Shown here in pieces: positions 6,485-6,486 of a stretch of 6,486 nucleotides of DNA; the first letter of the stretch is position 1; each line of letters begins with the position of its first letter. Position numbers and translations under genes: made by a program. The stretch is from Bacteroidota bacterium. Lineage in GTDB: Bacteria > Bacteroidota > Bacteroidia > Bacteroidales > GCA-2748055. The DNA lies in assembly GCA_024244665.1 (NCBI GenBank), contig JAAEOI010000068.1, positions 1-6,486 on the forward strand. Direction: 5' to 3'. The notes below the pieces were generated by a model. That model worked only from the letters and a program-made list of their open reading frames with translations, was not told where the DNA came from and did no database searches.

Positions 6485-6486
6485 AC

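Overview
The window comes from a member of the Bacteroidota. The main evidence is a complete 1448-residue hybrid two-component system (HTCS) protein: periplasmic beta-propellers, Y_Y_Y domain, histidine kinase, receiver and AraC-type DNA-binding domain in one chain. That architecture is characteristic of polysaccharide utilisation loci (PULs) in this phylum. A lipoprotein glycosidase, a TonB-dependent receptor and the absence of clear Shine-Dalgarno sequences fit the same assignment. The genus cannot be read from the sequence.

All recognisable genes lie on the minus strand, so the biological order runs from the right end to the left. It starts with the last 82 codons of a TonB-dependent outer-membrane receptor (6236-6484, cut by the window edge). 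A 210-base gap follows, then a complete GH105 unsaturated glucuronyl/galacturonyl hydrolase lipoprotein (4871-6025). After 88 bases comes the HTCS sensor-regulator (436-4782), and after 172 bases the first 87 codons of an aldo/keto reductase (1-263, cut by the window edge). No plus-strand gene is supported. No RNA gene, CRISPR array or insertion sequence was seen, and no gene-free stretch exceeds about 210 bases.

The genes read as part of a carbohydrate-uptake and degradation locus. The receptor would import oligosaccharides. The GH105 enzyme would remove the 4,5-unsaturated uronic acid left at the non-reducing end after a polysaccharide lyase has cut. The HTCS would sense an oligosaccharide in the periplasm and activate the locus. 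The reductase might act on a released sugar or its keto derivative. A lyase-processed, uronate-containing glycan is therefore the most likely target (rhamnogalacturonan, ulvan or a glucuronate-bearing arabinogalactan), but the visible sequence does not decide which.

Both edge genes are short fragments recognised by translating the ends. Start sites were reassigned for both complete genes: each can be extended upstream to an in-frame TTG, but the internal ATG directly precedes a convincing signal peptide. The unexplained material is modest: short repeated words and dyads in the three intergenic gaps, an asparagine variant of the kinase H-box, a short ATP lid, and a receptor tail that extends past the usual terminal phenylalanine. 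Nothing seen here is clearly a new kind of system.
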